NCBI RefSeq assembly: GCF_029784165.1
Contig: NC_073696.1
Span: 41,433,858 to 41,497,857, forward strand
Direction: 5' to 3'
Length of the DNA stretch: 64,000 nt
From: Wyeomyia smithii
Lineage: Eukaryota > Arthropoda > Insecta > Diptera > Culicidae
Shown here: piece by piece, positions 1 through 9,744 of the stretch
Layout of the letters: each line of letters begins with the position of its first letter
How positions within the stretch are numbered: the first letter of the stretch is position 1
Made by a program: the position numbers and the translations under genes
The notes under the pieces: model-generated
The model's input: only the letters and a program-made list of their open reading frames with translations
What the model was told of the DNA's origin: nothing
Database searches by the model: none

Positions 1-484
1 AGCGATAATATCACATATGAACCTTATGAATGATGAGCGTGCTACTTACGCTGATTGAAAAAAACGACAAATATTTTGATAGATTCTGGAAGACAATATT
101 TCACGCTTATGAAAAAACACATCAATCTAGGAATAAAAACTATGTTTTCTATGTTCAAAGCTAGCAAATATGGCATATTTTACTGCAAAAATGTTACATG
201 CCTTCGAACCGTTAGTTTAACTGAGTTAAATATCATGAGACACAAAAGTGATCCGTAATTGTGGAAGTTCCATAATTGTGGGGGGAGTGTACTTGCGACT
301 CGCATGCTCAATACATAAATATTAGTAATGCTTAGATTTCTGATCCATACCTATTCTGGTCGAGTTATTAAACAATATGTTTTCATATTATATTAGCTTA
401 CAATACTTAGTAGTATCTGTTCTAGAAATCATGCTTAAATGCATTAAAGACTTGCCTGTACCAACTTTATACATGCACAGTTGT
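1..484. other. No recognisable feature
   Basis: AT-rich sequence with only short chance reading frames. I see no conserved motif, terminal repeat or RNA-like fold. Confidence 0.5.
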
Positions 485-690
485 TTTTATTTCAAGTATT
501 TTTTTCCTGTATGGACTTCCTCATTGCGACCAGAATCGTTGATCTATTGTGAGATATGTCCGGGTGTCTGCTGTATCCCGCACTTCTATTTTTTGCAATG
601 CCGCTATTGAGAAGTGGCATGCTTATTATTATTTTTGATCAGTGCTTGTGTGTAATGTACTTCCCGTCGTTTTACACGCTTACTGTTCTT
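485..690 (-). repeat. Dispersed repeat, inverted copy of 53190-53395
   Basis: Read on the minus strand, this block matches the plus strand at about 53190-53395, including the shared stretch around the words CACAATAGATC and CAGTGAGGAAGTC. A third, more diverged copy lies near 40210-40305. In both long copies it sits beside a tRNA-derived SINE, so it may belong to one composite family. The family is not identified. Confidence 0.55.
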
Positions 691-1003
691 CTATACCGAG
701 CCTCCTTCCTCCTGCCAAATATGGCCAATTATGATTCCCTGGAGAAGTTTCGTCGTGCGTCCTTCTGGCCAGTTTTATTGATAAGAGGGACTTATTTTTT
801 TGTTAAGAAGATGTCACGCAAAGGTACCTATTGTAGAATTCACCGTAAAGGAAGGGTGTAAGTGATGGGGAGCCTGAGAATAAACTCACACTTAAAGTCC
901 TTTTTGACATCGAATGGCCTGATTCTACTAAGATTCGAACCCACGACCATCCACTTGACAATGCGGACTCTGTAACCTTGCGACTACGCAGCTCCCCTAT
1001 TTC
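690..1003 (-). repeat. tRNA-derived SINE, copy 1
   Basis: The minus strand carries a tRNA-like head with a B-box-type GGTTCGAATC (complement of 934-943) and, upstream of it, a plausible A-box region inside GCTGCGTAGTCGCAAGG. The block is closely similar to 52690-52985 over roughly 300 bp, and a shorter decayed copy lies at 20690-20770. Recurrence rules out an isolated tRNA gene and points to a SINE. SINEs are transcribed by RNA polymerase III and mobilised by LINE reverse transcriptases; that part is family knowledge. Confidence 0.7.
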
Positions 1004-1932
1004 AAGTATACCACAGACCATACAATGAGAGTGTGGCGAATTTGTGACACAGCGTTTTGATCAACAACCAAATAGAGTAAACAAATTTCTGCTACGCGAT
1101 AGAATTGTTTGTTCTTTCATATAAAGATAATAAATGTACGTAGGTACATAAATTAACTTTAAAATCAAAACTCACCCACGTGCGATTTTATCTGAATATC
1201 TTCAAACAGTGTTGCATTACCATCATACCTTTAATCTTGCCAGATTTTATGATACAGGGTTTAAGATGTGACGTCACACCCGCGCCGAAAATACCTTATG
1301 TTCCGTCACGCAGAGTTTTGTCATACGGTACATTTTTTAGCTTAGTCCGAAAGACAGTAAGCCTTCTGTTGAATGAAATGAAAACAGGTAGAGTGTAAAA
1401 AGTGGGACACGGCCGTCTGCCGTTGCCCACCAAAAATAAGACCATTTGTGAAGAAAACAGGAAAAATCTTGAAGAAAGACCGCGAACGGTTCTGCCATGC
1501 AAACATTAGCGAAAACACTTTCCCTTCCGCGATGAATAGTCACCAAAGCTACCGCGGCATTGAATAAACAAAAAGAACTCGACAAACGGTAGCGTCGCTC
1601 AGCGTCGCCCATGCTCACGCGCGGGTTCTTAGCGCTTACGCTGGCGCACGTGTTTGGAAACACATGTTATGGCGCTCTCAATCAGAATGCCCAAAATGTA
1701 CTAAAAGTTAAGCACGAGAAAGAGACAGGCCAAGAAATGCCACAGGCCAGTATAGAACAGCTAGGTATGTGGTGACCGGATCGAAGGGGAAAAGCCTTTC
1801 GCTCTGAGTTACCTGTAGGATACTATTTAAGCTTTTGTGTAAACAAAGTAAGTTTAATCTACCGCTCAAGTCTCGAGTTGTAATTCCGTGCCGACGGCAC
1901 GTACAGGGGTTTCTGGAGAAAGTCCTGGTAGG
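1004..1932. other. No gene recognised; CRE-like octamer at 1269-1276
   Basis: The stretch is more GC-rich than its neighbours around 1290-1670 and contains a perfect TGACGTCA palindrome at 1269-1276, the core CREB/ATF site. A 108-codon open frame on the minus strand (1337-1663) resembles no family I know. It could be part of an unrecognised repeat. Confidence 0.4.
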
Positions 1933-1937
1933 TTATA

Positions 1938-2575
1938 CCCCAAGTATGATGACAGTTCTACAAGGTATGCTATTCACGTCGATGCATTAGTATTAGTGAT
2001 CGTTATGAACTTTTTCCAATTTTGTATGAAATTTGAAATGATTTTACATTTTAAACTAAACTTATAAAACATACTTTCCTGAAAAGTTATAGAAATGATG
2101 TTGAAACATGTTTTATTTGTGGGGAATACATAAACATGCTGCGGTTTAGGTAAAATATGCTGTTTTTCATCAATTTGCCGGTAACCTTTTTGCACTTTTC
2201 GTTATTTTCTCGTACTCTAATAGCGCTTCTAAATAGAGTCGCTTATGTTTCATACAGTAACAAAAGTCATGAGCTATGACAATGACCAAGATTATGCTCC
2301 AACTATTAGAAATATAGCATTTTTATATATTTTATTTCGACATATTGTCGCAATTTTTCACACTAAATCTAAATTAATATCAATTTCTAGTGTGTTTCAA
2401 CTGAAGATTCACTCTCCAACCAAAAAAATCAAATATTAAACAACATAAAACGAGAAATTTCCAAAAATGTTCCGAGTTCCATACAAAACGCGAAATTTTT
2501 CATAACGAGATTTGTTTGTGTGCGTGGATTGACAAAAATGTAGCATACCTTGTAGAACTGTCATCATACTTGGGG
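1938..2575. mobile_element. MITE, 638 bp, 35 bp perfect TIRs
   Basis: The terminal 35 bases at 1938-1972 are repeated as a perfect inverted copy ending at 2575; both ends begin CCCCAAGTATGATGAC. The element is flanked by TTATA on both sides (1933-1937 and 2576-2580), which fits a 5 bp target-site duplication. The interior is AT-rich with no transposase. This is a non-autonomous DNA transposon; the superfamily is uncertain from TIR and TSD alone. Confidence 0.85.
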
Positions 2576-2649
2576 TTATACCCAGGATATAGGTATACCT
2601 ACACATAGATACACCTTTCTCAAGATGACAGTATTCGCTTTGACGGAGT

Positions 2650-2799
2650 TAGGCCTCTGCCAGGCTGAACGCCAACGCGTGCGATCGGGTGAGAATTTTG
2701 CCGTAGGTTAATGAACAGCTCTATTTACGGCTGTTATTTACCTACGACAAGAATCTCGCCCCATCGCTCGCGTTGGCGTTCAGCATGTTTCAGGCCTTA
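2650..2799. repeat. Foldback hairpin element, about 150 bp
   Basis: Two arms of about 65 bp are imperfect inverted copies sharing TGAACGCCAACGCG and a GTAGGTAA block, around a short GAACAGC...GGCTGTT centre. The whole unit would fold as one hairpin. It is probably a palindromic MITE, and no clear target duplication was found. Confidence 0.75.
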
Positions 2800-3168
2800 T
2801 TCTTTGTCGCGTTTGTGTAGGTGTGCGGTAAAAACAAACTTTGAAGTTTCTTTCTAATGCTAGAAATATTAACATGCTTGCCTTTTGACGTTACAACTCA
2901 GGAAGTACTATACAAAATAAAACTAAATTAGTTTACTACAATATGCGAAGTCGTCAGAAGCGGCATTATTATTTGTCGAATGAGTGTTTCAACGAAAAAT
3001 ATTGCCGAAAAGTAAGTGTGATGTTCGAATAAAATTGATGACAACTCACATACTACTTCTTTTTTCTAGCATAGGCGCATATCTCTTTATCAGACGAAAT
3101 GGAAGGATTCAACTGTTGGAACAGTTTTCGATACAATTATTTCCACGAACGAATGTCAAGGGTAAAAT

Positions 3169-3339
3169 ATGATAAATGAATTCGAACAAAGTTCAAGAGG
3201 AAGGTCGACAATAATACAACCCAACAGAAACTCCATGAATTCGCAGATTTCGTCGTATGGTCTAGAAGATAATGAGAGCGATGTTTTTGTAAACGAAGCA
3301 GTTCGACTTACTACAATCGAAAACGTCATTTTTCTATAA
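3169..3339 (+). CDS. Short 56-codon ORF, possible 5' exon of the CACTA gene
   Basis: An ATG at 3169 opens a 56-residue frame rich in Ser, Asn and acidic residues, ending at TAA 3337-3339. Just downstream, 3386-3389 (ACAG, after a pyrimidine/AT-rich run) could be a splice acceptor feeding the transposase frame that starts near 3390. The composition fits the poorly conserved N-terminus of such transposases, but there is no diagnostic motif, so this is inference from position only. Confidence 0.25.
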   Translation: MINEFEQSSRGRSTIIQPNRNSMNSQISSYGLEDNESDVFVNEAVRLTTIENVIFL

Positions 3340-3377
3340 TTAAAAAGTATATGTAAAAGCCATCTTGAATTAAATAA

Positions 3378-4391
3378 TTGAATTTACAGCTAACGAAGAA
3401 TAATTCGAAACAAATAAAAATAGTGTCTGATTTGGATTCTGGTGACGTTATTTTTATGGTATTGAACTTTTATCTCAGACATGCACTAACACAGGAAGCG
3501 CTCGTTGATTTGTTGAAAATGTTGAATGTTGTATTTGGATTTGAATGTTTTCCAGAAAATTTCGAATCTTTCATTGCCGTGTTCCCGGATCCATATGATT
3601 CGTTTATTTTTGCGAGAACTGTCATTGTGCGATTGGTCACGATCCGCCTAATTCAGGAACTAGATGTCCGATACAGGAATGTGGCAGCAAAAAACTTGAT
3701 TATTTTATTACGCTATCTGGCGAAAATCAAGCGAAAGAAACTTACCTTGAATATCTCACTGAAATAAGAGAATACGAACATATTGTGCGAGAGCAAAAAA
3801 TTAGTGATATTTCGAAACGAAAAATGTTCGAACTACTGCAAAACCAAGAAACTAGCAAACTGATTACATTATCAGTAAACACAGATGGTGCGGCTGCCTA
3901 CCGCTGGTCCGGCCACAAACCGTGTTACCCAATATTTCTCACGATAAATAATCTTCCGCCTCGCTTACGATTTTCAAAAAATAACTTCATTCTAGCAGCA
4001 ATTTGGTTGAGCAAAGGAGATCCTGACATGTCGCTTGTTTTTTCAAAGGATTTATGGATGAAATGAAAAAGTTGCAGCAAGGAATAAAAATCGGTACAGA
4101 GGAATATGAAGTGTTTGTTCTGCAATGTTGTGTAGATTCAGTTGCCAGACCGAAATTGCAAAAAAAGTACTCAATTCAATGGAAGATTCGGTTGTACGCT
4201 TTGCCTTCATGAAGGGAAACTTAAAAATAATCAAATAAAATATTCTTATAAAACATATGAGAAAAGAAATAATCATTCGACGCGACAGATCATGATTGAT
4301 GTATTTCAAACAAAAATGCCAAAAATGGGAATCAAGGGACTGTCGGTGTTTTAAAATTTGTGTCACTTTGATATAGTATATGGTATTAATA
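3378..4391 (+). pseudogene. CACTA/EnSpm-type transposase, N-terminal half (broken)
   Basis: Three frames together read as one transposase of the CACTA/EnSpm (CMC) type, related to the Transposase_21/TNP2 proteins of animal elements. Recognisable blocks in order: LRHALTQEALVDLLKML (near 3475), a Cys-rich segment CENCHC...CPIQECG (3615-3690), SVNTDG then NLPPRLRF (3865-3975), CCVDSVARP (about 4125), and TQFNGRFGCTLCLHEG (4165-4215), followed by GIKG. At least three frameshifts (near 3610, 4045 and 4160) break the frame. The gene stops at the edge of the 4392-6717 insertion and resumes at about 6722, so both halves belong to one former gene. Family members cut and paste DNA in the nucleus; this copy cannot make a full protein. 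Confidence 0.8.
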
Positions 4392-6717
4392 GAGCAAAAT
4401 CATTTCAAATCGCCTGGAAATACGCGAAAATTTAATCGACTATTTTTGATTTGAATGAAACTTTGCACACGTATTTGGCTTAGCAAAGTGAACATTTTGC
4501 ACAGGTGGAGAGATTTTTTACACCCGTGAGTTACATTCTAAAAGGGCGTATGCCTTTTGGCATAGGTTTTATTCGAAGCATTGTGGCCCAGAAACCGTTG
4601 GTTGTATAGAAAAGCTGTCTGAGAATGAGTTGTAGGGAATTAAAAATGCACCATGAAAAAAATATACACTGTACAAAAAAAAATTTTTTTTGACCAAAAT
4701 TCTAATTCAAGCTCGAAAGATTATAACTATTTAGGAAAATACACGTTTTTCTTAATTTGTCCATGGTTCTCCAGCAAAAACCATACGTTCATTAGAATGC
4801 TTGATCAAAAATATACAATTCATTCATTGACAACAAAACGATTGGGCGAACGGTTCTCACGAAAAGAGTTAAATGTTCTAAGTGATATAAATATATATAA
4901 GAATCAAATATTTATTTTCGAGTTTTATTATCTTAGGAACATATTTTGTTATGACATAGATACTTTACAGAACTAGTTTCACCTTATATTTTATATACAT
5001 CATAAGTAAATGATTCGTCATCTTTTGAAAACAGCTTCGTTTGTATCTTATTTTCTGAAATCGGAACAAAAGAGTAATACTTTTGTGTGGCAGCTATTAT
5101 TATAGATTTTTTGAAAATATTGCTCCATTCTGTTACTCCTTGTTCATATTCTTCATATGATACCCAACTAAATGACATTTTTGATGAATTTTTATTATTT
5201 TCCTGATCAGACCAATCATACAATTCTTTTGCGCTTGTAATGGGATGTTCATGTTCTTTAGCTAAACTTGCATTTCCTGCCATTCGTTTTAATATGCCAC
5301 CAATTGCATCGCATGGGCCTTTAACATGAGAATTCGCAAAAAATACCACTCTGCATCGACGTTAAATTTTGTTTTGAACTTGCAAAGACTTGCGAAGTTT
5401 TTTCTATTTTTATATTGTGAGGCAGCTACATCAGACATTAATATCGCTTTTTTCAACTCTATTGTTGTTTTAAAAAAAAAACTCATTATTTGGCAATGAA
5501 CACCTGAACCGGAACAGTATCATGATGGAGTACTTCCGATATTATGATGAAGCTGATATTCTTAAGTGTTCCAGATTCTGAATAGTAAACAACGAAGGGA
5601 TGAATGGTTGCTTGACTATCATTCCAATAACTACACGAATCACAAATTGATAAAGACGTATTAAAATGAGCTTGACTGTTCAATATTTTTAATTTAGCAT
5701 TAACGTTTTCGTTTAATTTGCGTAAGCTTGATGAGCACCGATGATCAGGAAAGGGTTTACAGCATTTTGGCTTGGTGTATTCCATTTTCACTTTATTCAT
5801 CTTCACAAAATGCAAACTGTTACTAACACATCTGGAGTAGTGCAATCGTATTTATAAACGAAAACACATATTATAGGTAACCCAGTAGTTATTGGTTGCG
5901 TTCTTTACAAACAGTTATTGTAAGTAAACAAGTAGGTAGTGTAGCACGACAAAAATATTTTTTTATAGAACATTCGGCAAGGGGGAACGTTCAGGTAGGC
6001 TAAGGTTTAGCGCTTGAGTTATTTATCCAATCGTTTTGTTGTCAAAGAATTAATTGTATATTTTTGATCAAGCATTCTAATGAACGTATGGTTTTTGCTG
6101 GAGAACCACGGTCAAATTAAAAAAAACGTGTATTTTCCTAAATGTTAATAATTTTTCGAGCCTAAATTTAAAATAACTCGAAAACCGATGCCTTTAGAAT
6201 GTTTACTATCCAAAGCTTTTTGATTCAAAATGACTCTCTGCATCTTTTAAAATCATTGGAATACAAATATTTTGAAAAATGTTTGAATTAGAATTTTCAT
6301 AAAAAAAATAATCTACCATAAAAAAAATATTTTTCATTTCTTCATCCTGGACTTTTTTTTAAAAGTTGCGTTTTGACGTCAAGTTTCTTCAAAGAAAAAT
6401 TCAACTCATTTTTTTAAATTGAAATTTAATGTTTATTTTTTTTTTGGTCAAGATTTTTTTTTTGTATAGTGTATATTTTTTTATGGTGCATTTTTAATTC
6501 CCTATAACTCATTCTCAGACAGTTTTTCTATACAACCAGCGGTTTCTGGGCTACAATGCTTCGAATAAAACCTATGCCAAAAGGCATACGCCCTTTTAGA
6601 ATGTAACTCATGGGTGTAAAAAATCTCTCCATCGGTGAAAAATGTTCAGTTTGCTAAGTCAAATACGTGTGCAAAGTTTCATGCAAATAAAAAATGTCAT
6701 TTCGCGCGATCTTGCTC
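4392..6717. mobile_element. Long-TIR DNA transposon nested in the CACTA gene
   Basis: About 460 bp on the left (4392-4850) and 680 bp on the right (6035-6717) are inverted copies of each other. They share blocks such as GAAACTTTGCACACG, CGTATGCCTTTTGGCAT and TGATCAAGCATTCTAATG. Ends read GAGCAA...TTGCTC, flanked by AATA on both sides (4388-4391, 6718-6721), a probable 4 bp duplication. The outermost 40 bases are less well matched than the inner TIR. The element separates the two halves of the CACTA transposase and carries its own decayed minus-strand gene. Superfamily not assigned. Confidence 0.8.
4984..5845 (-). pseudogene. Unassigned transposon protein (SDxxxSQYKN / HxKGPCDGIGG type)
   Basis: Three overlapping minus-strand frames (5845 to 5486, 5486 to 5289, 5349 to 4984) join into one protein of about 285 residues. 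N-terminal half: a Cys-rich stretch (KPKCCKPFPDHRC, then ICDSCSYW). Middle: SFIIISEVLHHDTVPV. Then SDVAASQYKNRKNFASLCKF and AEWYFFANSHVKGPCDGIGG-like sequence (here CDAIGG) followed by LKRMAGNASL. I recall this arrangement from many uncharacterised arthropod transposon-associated proteins; the first Asp of SD could be catalytic, but I cannot place it in a named superfamily. Two frameshifts (near 5486 and 5345) show decay. It is the only gene between the long TIRs, so it is probably the element's own transposase remnant. Confidence 0.6.
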
Positions 6718-6721
6718 AATA

Positions 6722-7410
6722 GGCAAAATAAAAATTATTATTTTTTGAAAAATGTATGCTCTTCTGTTTTAGGGTTTAGTCCTGATTATATGCATCGTTC
6801 TTTACTTGGAGTTACAAGGCAAATGTATGATTTATTCACTGCGAGTCATAATCATAATAAGCCATATTATATTGGCCGTCGGCTTGGTGAAATAGAAATG
6901 AGAATGGAAAATATTCGTCCACCTAGTAGTTTTCCACGTTATCCAGGAAAACTGAGCTCGATTCAGAAGAACAAAGCAAGTGATTGTTAAAGATTTTTGT
7001 TCCATTACCTGTACCCTTGTTTCGTTGGTATTTTAGAAGAAAAATATTTAAACCACGCGATGTTGTTTTCGAGTACAATATATGAGCTTCTTGGCTTATA
7101 TCTGCCGGAAACAAAAATTTCTCTTTGCGAGAGGAAAATGAACAGCTTCGTAAGAGATTTTCAAAATTACAACGGAGAGGAAAATATGGTTTTTAACGTA
7201 CATATCCAGAAGCATCTTGCCGATTGCGTAAAAAAGTTTGGAGCACTTTGGATTTCATCACTTTTCCCATATGAAAGCGCTAATGGTGTATTTTTGATGT
7301 ACAGAACAGGTCATAACCATCCAGTTGATCAACTGAGTAAAAAACCTGCCATAATATATTTATTAAAAACGAGTCTATCGAAACTTGGGATACAAGCATT
7401 TGGAATTTGA
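6722..7410 (+). pseudogene. CACTA/EnSpm-type transposase, C-terminal half (broken)
   Basis: This continues the protein interrupted at 4391. The first frame (to a stop at about 6988) shows GFSPDYMHRSLLGVTRQ, then YYIG and a short EI/RPP stretch. The second frame (6997-7410) shows YLPETKI, NVHIQKHLADCVKKFGALW and FPYESANG. These correspond to the conserved DYMH, GVTRQ, YYIG, HLAD and GPLW blocks of CACTA-type transposases. A frameshift at about 6990 replaces the usual K-A-S-(D/E)-W run with KASDC-stop. Downstream frames to 7637 run into an inverted-repeat end (CGGAACAGAGTG at 7598-7609), plausibly the element's 3' terminus, since its complement starts CACT. Confidence 0.78.
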
Positions 7411-7589
7411 GCAAAGTTCCACGTATAACGTTCAATTCAAAGTCCATATATCACCTCCGTGAAGATATAGTTAATGAAGAACAGATCGTGGAAACTCAAT
7501 TTAGCTTTCATGAGAAATTTAGCTTAAACGGCATACAACATTGCACAAGAAATGCTTGTGCGCGGTTCGGATACGACGATTCATACATG

Positions 7590-8354
7590 AGCCGTTGCGG
7601 AACAGAGTGGTCTAAAGACCATTTTTTTCGAAAATGAGTTTTTTGCATAAACCGCATCTACTCAAGGAGCTGAAGTTGGGAGACTAAGAAAATTTCGTAA
7701 AATCGAATTTCAAAGCTGATTTATTCCGTGTTGAAAATTCGTCCGGAACAGAATGGCCGTTTTGTTTCGGAACATAGTGGTCTATGTACATAAATCGATG
7801 TAATACTATCATGTAACACGTAACATGTAGCATATTACATGTGATAAGGAACATGCCACTTGTTTTGTACATGTCACACGTGATTTGTAACATGTTACAC
7901 GTAATGTAACACGAAAAATGTAACATGTAAAATATTATGTAATATGTAATATCTTGTGTAACATGTAATGTAACACGTGACATCTTACATGTGACATGCT
8001 ATATGTATCATATGACATGTGACACTAGCCATTTTATACGATTTACCGTTATTTTCTTTATCATTTACCGAGTTTGTGTACATAGACCACTCTGTTCCGA
8101 AACGATTCGAGGATTCCAGTGAATATATATATGAAGTCAGAGTGGTCTATGTACATTGGTGAGATAAAATCACCGATTTCGCAAAGAAACTGTTAATTTT
8201 ATGTATCCCAACGGTAAACCACTTCATAACTTTTATATTAAAACATTTTGTTTGAAAGAATCCGTTGAACAGAATTTTATTCGGAGATTTTTCGAAAATT
8301 GCTTCTCCTGAACAATTTGCTCGATGGCACATAAACCACTCTGGTTCGCAACGG
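7590..8354. repeat. Nested palindromes with CACTNTGTTCCG ends
   Basis: Two inverted pairs are nested. The outer pair is 7590-7615 against 8328-8354 (shared GAGCCGTTGCG...AGAGTGG). The inner pair is 7764-7790 against 8077-8103, 27 bp with a single mismatch. The inner core, 7800-8025, is a run of degenerate ACATGT/ACACGT palindromic words. Another half-site, GTCAGAGTGGTCTATGTAC, starts near 8137. The motif CACTATGTTCCG and its complement resemble CACTA-type termini, so these may be non-autonomous relatives of the element encoding the upstream transposase. Confidence 0.6.
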
Positions 8355-8839
8355 CTCACATATTGATTGGACAAATGTTTTTTTTTTTTTTGTATAGAAC
8401 ATATTCTCACTGATATATCTAACAATACTTATATTGTTGGTAATCATTTGATCACACAGCAACTACATGTGAATATGTTTTCGTTCGAACCAAGCATATT
8501 AAAAGATGTAGCGAAAATATTCGACAATATGTCATGATTTCAGTTGAAGGTAATAACAGAGGATATAACTATATTTCTGTTTGCAAACTAAGTACGCAGA
8601 TAGATTAGTGATTCTTCACAGTGTAATTTTATCTTAGCCAAAAAAACATGATCATTAAATCATTCTAAATCTATACGATGTTTTCATCATTTAAAGAAAA
8701 CTTTCGATAACAGAAGTTATCTCATTACCAAAGTCTGTTATATCGAATCAAAGTAATATATTTAGCGGATATCAATAATGTTACTGAGCGAGTTATCCCT
8801 ACACAAAATATCTGGCAGATATCACCAAATGATCAAACT
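8355..8839. other. No recognisable feature
   Basis: AT-rich DNA with short chance frames; no repeat ends or coding motifs seen. Confidence 0.5.
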
Positions 8840-9045
8840 TCACTCGGGTTATCGTAGCAATTGAGGATTGCAACGATTTTTTCCGAAAATTGTTAATAAT
8901 TGTATTTGACATAGCTTTAAATGGTTCAACACCAGGTAGTCTATGTAATTCGAGTGAACCAAACCAAGGAGGACGCCTCAAAATCATTTTCAGAATTTTA
9001 TTCTGAATCCTTTGGAGCGTTTTCTTCCTTGTTGAACAGCAATGA
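8840..9045 (-). mobile_element. Fragment of the same Jockey family as 9504-13916
   Basis: This block matches 9760-9957 almost base for base. On the minus strand it encodes the same ORF2 C-terminus (RRPPWFGSLELHRLPGVEP). Similarity stops abruptly at both sides, so only an internal slice of about 200 bp is present. It lies in the same orientation, 0.7 kb from the full-length element. Confidence 0.85.
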
Positions 9046-9487
9046 ATTCCGGGTTATTTAGGTATTATATTTCGTCACAAGCAATCCACACACGCAAAGG
9101 CTCAAGCCATAATCAATAAATGTGTCCGCTTACTTCGATAATTTTTGCTCCGATTTCGTACAACAGAATAAATACAATAAGCACAAAAGTTGTGATATTT
9201 CGGTAAACTTTGGTTTTTGGGCGAACGATCTTGCGGGCGCTTAGAAAAACGATGTTATTTTTGCGAGCCAATGCGTATCGACAGCTCGTGGACCACTCGC
9301 CCATCCCTAATAATACCGTCTGTTATCGAAATCGTCATTAGCACATATGATTTGCACAAAATTTATTAACCTTGGTGTCAACCGAATGCTTATTAATAAA
9401 ATCAGTGCTATTATATTTACTTAATGTCTAATGTCAATCAATGAGAATTATTGATTCAATGATGTTTTGAAATGATAACTCATAAAA
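9046..9487. other. No firm feature; 63-codon minus-strand frame with one hydrophobic segment
   Basis: A minus-strand frame (9304 to 9113) has a hydrophobic stretch TTFVLIVFILLYEIG that could span a membrane. It resembles no family I know and no start or splice context supports it. Confidence 0.3.
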
Positions 9488-9503
9488 GTGAATTGATAAG
9501 GTT
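9488..9503. repeat. Target-site duplication, left copy (16 bp)
   Basis: GTGAATTGATAAGGTT here is identical to 13917-13932, on either side of the Jockey element. Confidence 0.9.
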
Positions 9504-9523
9504 TTTTTTTTTTTTTTTTTTTT
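9504..9523 (-). other. Poly(A) tail of the Jockey element
   Basis: About 20 T residues on the plus strand directly abut the left duplication, marking the element's 3' terminus on the minus strand. Confidence 0.85.
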
Positions 9524-9744
9524 AAGGGGGGACTTGTTAGTAGCTTAAGTATTGATGATAAATATTAGTAAATAATGAGTATGTGTGTCCAATCACAAAT
9601 GGTGACTTCTCAACACTGTTAGAAATTTGTAATTTCAATTGTTAGGATTTGTTTGCTTTCGCAATTAGGACTTATCATTCGTAGGGATTTAAGCCTACTT
9701 CTCAGAAAATGGGAAGTAAACTTACAACTAACTTAATTGCTAAC

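Noticed and set aside
926..1003. tRNA gene on the minus strand
   Set aside because: The fold is incomplete and the whole 300 bp block recurs at 52690-52985 and partly at 20690, so it is a SINE.
1337..1663. 108-codon minus-strand frame near the CRE site
   Set aside because: No recognisable domain; overlaps another frame and lacks context.
4653..4976. 107-codon plus-strand frame
   Set aside because: It lies within the left long TIR and is largely mirrored by non-coding right-TIR sequence; no motif.
9113..9304. 63-codon minus-strand frame with a membrane-like segment
   Set aside because: No family resemblance and no start, splice or promoter context; AT-rich DNA often gives hydrophobic frames.
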